64,000 bases of DNA from Rhodococcus_G sp042754225. Lineage in GTDB: Bacteria > Actinomycetota > Actinomycetes > Mycobacteriales > Mycobacteriaceae. Shown piece after piece: positions 58,762 through 64,000 of this stretch; position 1 is the stretch's first letter, and every line of letters starts with the position of its first letter. The notes beneath the pieces are model-generated. The model saw only the letters and a list, made by a program, of their open reading frames with translations, made no database searches and was not told where the DNA came from. Location of the stretch: NCBI RefSeq assembly GCF_042754225.1, contig NZ_JBHZAH010000010.1:1-64000 (forward strand), in the 5' to 3' direction. Position numbers and translations under genes: made by a program.

Positions 58762-59945
58762 CACTTCCCCCTCGGTGGCAACGTGCCTCCGCTGAGCGCG
58801 GACATGATGCCGAGCGGATCGGATGCACTGATCGGGAAGGAGATCGGGTTGGTGAGTCCGGCCCCGGTGCACAGCGGCAACGGATACTTCTCGCACAGCG
58901 GTTTCACGACGGCGAACTGCGTGAGCGCGGTCGAGACGTTGAGCCGGATGCGTCCCCGATTGTCGGGGCCGATGGAGTTGGACAGGTTCTGCATCAGCAG
59001 CGGCACCACATCCATGAACTCGGCCAGGCCGGCCTGATTCGCGGCCAGGGTGTCCCCGACGGTGCGCAGATTCCCCGCGACCGCGCCGACGTCGTCGCCG
59101 TGCGCGGCCATGAATCCGTTGACCTGGTCGAGCACCACCCGTAGGTCCTGGAGCGGCCCGGCGATGTCGACCCGATTCGCCGACCATTCGCTTCCGAGTT
59201 CGCCGAGTCCCTCGACCAGTGCGTCCAGGTTCACCTGCCGTGCGTCGAGCGCACCCGTCAGGGCGTTGAGGTTCGCCACCAGCGCGCCGATGTCCTCGGC
59301 GCGCGCGCCCACCACTCCCGTTGCGGCACTGAGGTTCTTGACCGCAGTGTTGAACTGCTCGCCGTGTCCGCGCCAGCTGTCGGCGGCCTTGGTGAGCAGC
59401 TCGCCGGTCGTGGCGCCGGACGCTCCCGGTGCGCCCGCCTCCCCACCCCCGAGCGCCTCGGTGAGGGTGCTGATGCTGCCCATCAGCCCGTCGAAGTCGA
59501 TCGGAGCGTGGCTTCGTTCGGAGGGAATCTCGGCACCGTTCTCGAGCTTCGGACCGCCGGAGTAGGTCGGGCCCAGTTCGACGTGACGGTCGCTGATGAC
59601 CGACGGGTTGAGCACGTAGGCGCTCGCCTCGGCGGGCAGGTCGATGTCGTCGGGCAGTGTCAGCGTCACCCGGACCACGGCGCCCTGCGGCTCCACCCGC
59701 GTGACGGAGCCGACCGGGACACCGAGCACGGTGACCTTGCTGCCGGGATAGACCCCGCCCACGTAGCTGAAGTTCGCGTACACGGTCTTCGTGTTGTCGG
59801 TGTGGGCGAACACGAACCACCCTGCGGTGGCGAGCGCGGCGACGAGCACGAGCGCGGTGACGGCGCGCGGCCACCGCCGGCGATCGGTCGGGACCGCGTC
59901 GTCGACGGTGTCGGTCGGTGGCTGCAGTACGGCGGTGGTGGTCAT
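58761..59945 (-). CDS. mceD: Mce family protein, MceD position
   Basis: A 394-residue Mce importer subunit. A cytoplasmic N-terminus of about 25 residues precedes the membrane anchor AVTALVLVAALATAGWFVF, followed by the MCE domain (GVYPGSKVTVLGVPVGSVTRV). The C-terminal part has the cysteine pair LCEKYPLPLC. The ATG at 59945 overlaps the mceC stop by 4 bases; a GTG/ATG 30 bases upstream is less likely. Confidence 0.9.
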   Translation of the reverse strand: MTTTAVLQPPTDTVDDAVPTDRRRWPRAVTALVLVAALATAGWFVFAHTDNTKTVYANFSYVGGVYPGSKVTVLGVPVGSVTRVEPQGAVVRVTLTLPDDIDLPAEASAYVLNPSVISDRHVELGPTYSGGPKLENGAEIPSERSHAPIDFDGLMGSISTLTEALGGGEAGAPGASGATTGELLTKAADSWRGHGEQFNTAVKNLSAATGVVGARAEDIGALVANLNALTGALDARQVNLDALVEGLGELGSEWSANRVDIAGPLQDLRVVLDQVNGFMAAHGDDVGAVAGNLRTVGDTLAANQAGLAEFMDVVPLLMQNLSNSIGPDNRGRIRLNVSTALTQFAVVKPLCEKYPLPLCTGAGLTNPISFPISASDPLGIMSALSGGTLPPRGK

Positions 59946-60991
59946 TTGCACCCCTGCATGACTCCGATGGCGCACAGCATGTTGTCCGGAATCACCGCGG
60001 CGGGCGCGTTGACGTCGGTCCAGGCGCCGTTGCCGGTCGCGTCCGCGGCCGACCGCAGCGCGGGCGGCACCCGCTCCATCAGCTTGCCGATGTTGTCGGC
60101 GTTGCTCTCGAGCGTGCCGGTGATCGCGACGAGATTCGCAACCAACTGCCCGAACTCGTCCTGATGCTCGGTCATCGTCGTGGACAGCGTCGACAGAACT
60201 GCTCTGAGGTTGTCGACGAGTTGGGTCAGCGCCTGCTTGCGTACCGCGAGGATCTGCACCACGGTCTGGGCGTTCACCACGGTCGTGGTCAGCGACTCGC
60301 TCTGCCGGACAACGAGATCGGAGAGCGATCGCGACATCGCGAGAAGTTGGTCGACCTGTCGACCGTTGCGCGCGAAGGCGGCTGAGGCACCACTCAACCC
60401 GGCCAGGGTCTTGCCGAGTTGGTCCGAGTCCGCCGGCATCACCTGCGACAGGGTGGTCATCATCGCCTGCATCGACTCGAGGTCCACGCCCGCCGCGGCC
60501 GTCGTCGCATCACGGCTGACCTCGTCGAGGCTGTACGGAACGGTGGTGCGTGAGCGTGGAATCACGTTGCCGTCGAACACGACTCCCGCGGGTACCACCT
60601 CCAGGTAGCGCTTGCCGAGCACCGTCTCGAGTCGCACCGTCGCGGTGGTCTGGTTCCCGAGCCGCTGCCCGTTGTCCAGCCGGAAGTCGACCCGCACGTG
60701 ATCGCCAGCCAGCTCGATCCCTTCCACCCGGCCCGCCGGCACCCCGGCCACGTACACCGGGTCACCGTCCGAGAGCCCGCTGGCGTTCTCGAGTTCCGCG
60801 ACGTACGGACTGGTCCGGATCTGGTACCACGCCTTCGGTGCGCCGATCGCGACCCCGAGCCCGGCCACCAACACGACGATCCCGAGCGCGCCGAGAGCCA
60901 TCGGGGTGCCGCTGTTCGGTCGCCGGTCCCCCTTGAACAGGAACGTCGCCATGCCGACGACGACGTCGATGAGCTTGACCAGGAACATCAT
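59942..60991 (-). CDS. mceC: Mce family protein, MceC position
   Basis: A 349-residue Mce importer subunit with a membrane anchor at about residues 28-50 (LGALGIVVLVAGLGVAIGA) and the MCE domain GLSDGDPVYVAGVPAGRVEGI, then the helical tunnel region. It ends LCAIGVMQGCK, with two cysteines 7 residues apart. Tandem ATGATG start overlapping the mceB stop. Confidence 0.9.
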   Translation of the reverse strand: MMFLVKLIDVVVGMATFLFKGDRRPNSGTPMALGALGIVVLVAGLGVAIGAPKAWYQIRTSPYVAELENASGLSDGDPVYVAGVPAGRVEGIELAGDHVRVDFRLDNGQRLGNQTTATVRLETVLGKRYLEVVPAGVVFDGNVIPRSRTTVPYSLDEVSRDATTAAAGVDLESMQAMMTTLSQVMPADSDQLGKTLAGLSGASAAFARNGRQVDQLLAMSRSLSDLVVRQSESLTTTVVNAQTVVQILAVRKQALTQLVDNLRAVLSTLSTTMTEHQDEFGQLVANLVAITGTLESNADNIGKLMERVPPALRSAADATGNGAWTDVNAPAAVIPDNMLCAIGVMQGCK

Positions 60992-62037
60992 GAGCACACC
61001 GGCGAGTGCGTCGGACCGAAGATGTTCGCTTCCACGGTGCCCGCCTTCAGGGTGAAGTTGCACAGGTAGAGGTTGACGAAACCGCCGTAGCTGCCCATTC
61101 GGTTGATCGTGGCCCCGAACTCCGGCATCTTGGCGACGAAGGCGTTGAACTCGTCGGTACTGGCGACCCAGCTGTCGGTCACCGACTTCAGGTCGGTCAC
61201 CGTCTTGCCGACGGCACCGTTCGAGCGAGCCATGGACTGCGCCAACTGCGCGACCGCTCTGTTTCCGTCGCCGAGCAGTGCGACGAGTTGGGCGCTGTTG
61301 CCGGCGATGGTGGTCGTCAGCCCGCTGAGACCGGCGAGCAACTGTTCGAGCTGAGGCGCCCTGGCGTTCACCGAGCCGAGCAGCGAGGCCAGGTTGCCGA
61401 CGAGTCGCTCGAGCACGTCCTGTCGGTCGGCGAGGCCGGTACTCAGCGAGCCGATCTGCGAGAGCAGGGTGGCGATCGTCTGTCCCTTGCCACTGAAGGT
61501 TTCGACGAATCCACGGGTGAGTGTGTTGACCTGGTCCGGCGCCAACGCGTCGAACAGCGGCCGGAAGCCGTTCATCAAGGCGGTCAGGTCGACCGGCGGG
61601 GTGGTCTGCGCGATCGGGATCACCCCGCCCGGGTTCAGCGTCGCCATCGGCAGTCCGGCCGCCGTGTTCTCGATTGCCGCGCCGGCAGGCTGGGTCAGCG
61701 CGATGTAGCGGGCTCCGAGCATGTCACCGTACCGAACCGCCGCCGTCACGTTCCGAGACAGCGTGTGACCGGACTCGATCTCGATGCCCACCACGGCCTT
61801 GCTCGTTCCGCCGCCCGCGTCGGCGAACGCGATCGAGTCGACGCGGCCCACCCGCACGCCCGCCACGGTGACCGCGTTGCCGGGGCCCAGTCCCTCCACG
61901 TCGGCGAACTCGACCGTGTACTCGTCGGTGTCACCCCGGACCGGGACCGACAGCGTGTTCGCCACGAAGGAGGCGCACAGCACGCCGGTCACGCAGAACC
62001 CGATCGCCTTCGCGACCGGAACCCAACCCATCTTCAT
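60988..62037 (-). CDS. mceB: Mce family protein, MceB position
   Basis: A 349-residue Mce importer subunit. The N-terminal anchor KAIGFCVTGVLCASFVANTL is followed by the MCE domain (GLGPGNAVTVAGVRVGRVDSI) and the long helical part. Two C-terminal cysteines (YLCNFT and SPVC) lie 21 residues apart. The ATG overlaps the mceA stop by 4 bases (ATGA). Confidence 0.9.
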   Translation of the reverse strand: MKMGWVPVAKAIGFCVTGVLCASFVANTLSVPVRGDTDEYTVEFADVEGLGPGNAVTVAGVRVGRVDSIAFADAGGGTSKAVVGIEIESGHTLSRNVTAAVRYGDMLGARYIALTQPAGAAIENTAAGLPMATLNPGGVIPIAQTTPPVDLTALMNGFRPLFDALAPDQVNTLTRGFVETFSGKGQTIATLLSQIGSLSTGLADRQDVLERLVGNLASLLGSVNARAPQLEQLLAGLSGLTTTIAGNSAQLVALLGDGNRAVAQLAQSMARSNGAVGKTVTDLKSVTDSWVASTDEFNAFVAKMPEFGATINRMGSYGGFVNLYLCNFTLKAGTVEANIFGPTHSPVCS

Positions 62038-63302
62038 CGCACGCTCACCTCACTGCCGCGGATCATCGGCCCGAGCATGACGGTGGTCGCCGGGTTCGGC
62101 GCCGCCACGCCCGCAGGTGTGCGGCCGAGTTCCGCCTCGAGCATCGTCAGTACGGGGGCCTCGCGGTTGCCGTCGACCACTCCGGACCGTCCGACGGACG
62201 CGGGCACCAGGGCCTGCGGTGTCGGTCCGGACTGCGGCGCCGACTGCGGCTGTCCCCCTCCGCAGTCCGCGCCGTACTCCGCGCCGTAGTGCGGGCAGTC
62301 GGCGCCCGTGTACGGGAGCGGACCCGCGAACGACGGCACCGCGGTGATGTTGAACTTGCCGGTCGCGAACACCCGTGCGCCCGCGGCACCGAACGACTCC
62401 GCCCCTGCGAGCGTGTCCACCAGGCCCGAGGTGTTCGCCGCCGTGGTCGCGAGGATCTTGCCGGTCGAGTCGGTCACGGTGATGATCCGGTCACGCTGCT
62501 CCCCGACGAACGCGGCCGTGACCGACGCGAAACTCGCTGCCGCACCGAACATCGCGGTCAGCTGGCTGCCGTGCTCGACCATGCTCTGCGACACCGAGGT
62601 CGCGGCCGTGAGGGTGGCGAGCACGTCCGGCGTCGCAGTGTCCAGAGCCGACATCACCGTTCGGAACTCCGGTGTGCTGTCGAGGAGCCGCTGCGCGGAC
62701 GGTGCCAGCGTCTGCGACGCCGACCCGAGCCGGTCCACGATCCGGCCGATCTTCTCGCCACGACCGTCGAGCGCCTTGCCGAGCGCAGTGAGCGCGGTCT
62801 GCATCTTCTGCGGCTGCATGTGGTCGAGCAGGTCGACCATCTTCTTGTAGACCCCGTACAGCGCCACGGCATCCGGACCGGTGTCCACCCCGATGGTGTC
62901 GCCGTCCGTCAACGGCACCGACGAGCTGGCGTTCGGCGCATCCACCAGCTGGATGTAGATGTCCCCGAAGAAGGTTCGCGGGACCACCCGCACCAGCACG
63001 TCGGACGGCACCTGCCCGATCGAGTCCGAGTCGATCTGCAGCCGGACCACGGAGGAGGTCGTTCCCGAGTCGATTCCGGCAATCCGGCCGATGTTGACGC
63101 CCGAGTACCGCACCGGCGCCTCCGCCGTGATCAGGCCGGCGGAGGCGGGGATCGCGACGATCACCTCCGGGTTGCGGTGCAGGTTGCCCGATCCGCGCAT
63201 CACCATCACGACCGCGACGACGAAGCCGACCAGCACCGCCAACGCGCCCCTGAACGCGAGCCGCGCCCTCGAGCGTCCCGTGAACTGGTCCATCTCAGAC
63301 AC
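62034..63302 (-). CDS. mceA: Mce family protein, MceA position
   Basis: A 422-residue Mce protein, first of the six after yrbEB. The membrane anchor GALAVLVGFVVAVVMVM (about 20-36) is followed by the MCE domain (GLITAEAPVRYSGVNIGRIAGI) and the helical region. The C-terminus contains CPHYGAEYGADC then a proline/glutamine-rich tail. Two starts are possible: GTG at 63302 (8-base overlap with yrbEB, used here) or ATG at 63293, one base past the yrbEB stop (419 residues). Neither has a strong ribosome binding site, so coupled translation is likely. Confidence 0.88.
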   Translation of the reverse strand: MSEMDQFTGRSRARLAFRGALAVLVGFVVAVVMVMRGSGNLHRNPEVIVAIPASAGLITAEAPVRYSGVNIGRIAGIDSGTTSSVVRLQIDSDSIGQVPSDVLVRVVPRTFFGDIYIQLVDAPNASSSVPLTDGDTIGVDTGPDAVALYGVYKKMVDLLDHMQPQKMQTALTALGKALDGRGEKIGRIVDRLGSASQTLAPSAQRLLDSTPEFRTVMSALDTATPDVLATLTAATSVSQSMVEHGSQLTAMFGAAASFASVTAAFVGEQRDRIITVTDSTGKILATTAANTSGLVDTLAGAESFGAAGARVFATGKFNITAVPSFAGPLPYTGADCPHYGAEYGADCGGGQPQSAPQSGPTPQALVPASVGRSGVVDGNREAPVLTMLEAELGRTPAGVAAPNPATTVMLGPMIRGSEVSVR

Positions 63303-64000
63303 CCAGCCCCGGGATCTCCGGGACCAGCCCCCACAGCGCGAATGTCATCAGCACGTCCAGGACACCGATCGCGAGAATCGCCGTGCGTAGCGCGCGACCG
63401 GCGGCTTGCCCGACACCCGCAGGCCCGCCCGCGGCGTAGTAGCCGTACGCGCAGTGCACCAGCGAGACAACCGCGGCGAACACGACCGCCTTGAGTGCCG
63501 AGTAGACCAGGTCCTGGGGTGACAGCGCGAGGTGGAAGAAGTAGTCGTAGGTGCCCGCGGACGCGCCTCCGAAGAAGACGATGACCAGCCGCGTCGACAG
63601 GTAGCTGGCGAGCAGTCCGACCATGTAGATCGGGATGACGCAGACCATCGCGGCCAACACCCGGGTGCCCGCCAGGAACGGGATCGAACGGATCGCCATC
63701 GCGTCCAGGGCATCGATCTCGTCGGAGATCCGCATGGCGCCGATCTGCGCGGTGAATCCGGTTCCGACCTTGGCTGCCAACGCGATCGCCACCACCACGG
63801 GCGCGAGCTCGCGGGTGTTCGCGATCGCCGAGAGCATGCCCGACATCGTGGTCATGCCGACGAGTTCGAGTCCGCGCTGAGTCTCGACGCCGAGCATCAT
63901 GGCCGCCGCGAGGGACATGGCGAACACGATGCCGATGGTGCCGCCGCCGGAGAGCAGCGAGTTGGTGCCGAAGCTGACCTCGCTGATCTGGTCGAGCACG
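63295..64000 (-). CDS. yrbEB: YrbE/MlaE-type permease of the Mce importer (partial)
   Basis: C-terminal 234 residues of an integral membrane permease of the Mce lipid ABC importer; the N-terminus lies beyond the right window edge. The MlaE core is clear: ETQRGLELVG, ELAPVVVAIALAAKVGTGFTAQIGAMRISDEIDALDAMAIRSIPFLAGTR, with the EIDAL(E/D)xM coupling-helix motif, and five or so membrane segments. Being next to mceA it is most likely YrbEB, the second of two permeases. It works with a cytoplasmic ATPase (MceG) usually encoded elsewhere. Confidence 0.93.
   Translation of the reverse strand, partial: VLDQISEVSFGTNSLLSGGGTIGIVFAMSLAAAMMLGVETQRGLELVGMTTMSGMLSAIANTRELAPVVVAIALAAKVGTGFTAQIGAMRISDEIDALDAMAIRSIPFLAGTRVLAAMVCVIPIYMVGLLASYLSTRLVIVFFGGASAGTYDYFFHLALSPQDLVYSALKAVVFAAVVSLVHCAYGYYAAGGPAGVGQAAGRALRTAILAIGVLDVLMTFALWGLVPEIPGLGV

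Overview
The window comes from a high-GC actinobacterium of the mycolic-acid group (Mycobacteriales; Rhodococcus or a close relative is my best guess). The evidence is an S10/spc ribosomal cluster in actinobacterial order and protein sizes, an mce operon (yrbE plus six mce genes), GTG starts, tight ATGA/TGATG gene overlaps and putative leaderless promoters. I cannot fix the species from sequence alone.

Layout: (1) 1-6882, minus strand: the S10 operon (rpsJ, rplC, rplD, rplW, rplB, rpsS, rplV, rpsC, rplP, rpmC, rpsQ), a hairpin and a new promoter, then the start of the spc operon (rplN, rplX, rplE, rpsN cut by the window edge). (2) 6883-7402: the S10 promoter with a roughly 430-nt leader, back to back with an operator-like palindrome in front of a DUF4442 hotdog-fold gene (7403-7882, plus). 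(3) 8182-10876, plus: a three-gene DrrABC-like ABC exporter with ATGA overlaps. (4) 10934-10969: a strong hairpin terminator shared by the convergent exporter and NRPS genes. (5) 10982-54280, minus: one uninterrupted 43.3-kb gene for a 14,432-residue, 12-module nonribosomal peptide synthetase (NRPS). (6) 54281-54866: the NRPS upstream region, with palindromes and a tRNA-3'-end-like fragment. (7) 54867-64000, minus: the distal part of an mce operon (yrbEB partial, mceA-F, an Mce-associated membrane protein) ending in a DUF2236 putative haem oxygenase gene.

The centrepiece is the NRPS. It has 12 C-A-T modules, epimerization domains in modules 1, 7 and 11, a starter-type condensation domain at the N-terminus and a thioesterase at the C-terminus. 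Every condensation/epimerization HHxxxDG motif, every carrier serine and every adenylation-domain invariant lysine is intact, and each E domain is followed by a D-L type C domain, so colinearity predicts a 12-residue, probably N-acylated and possibly cyclised peptide. Two adenylation codes are clear: module 7 = Ser (made D) and module 8 = Thr. The other ten do not match a code I can name with confidence. No MbtH protein, phosphopantetheinyl transferase, acyl-AMP ligase or tailoring enzyme is encoded in the window, so these must come from elsewhere. The convergent exporter is the only plausible partner seen. I do not recognise the product.
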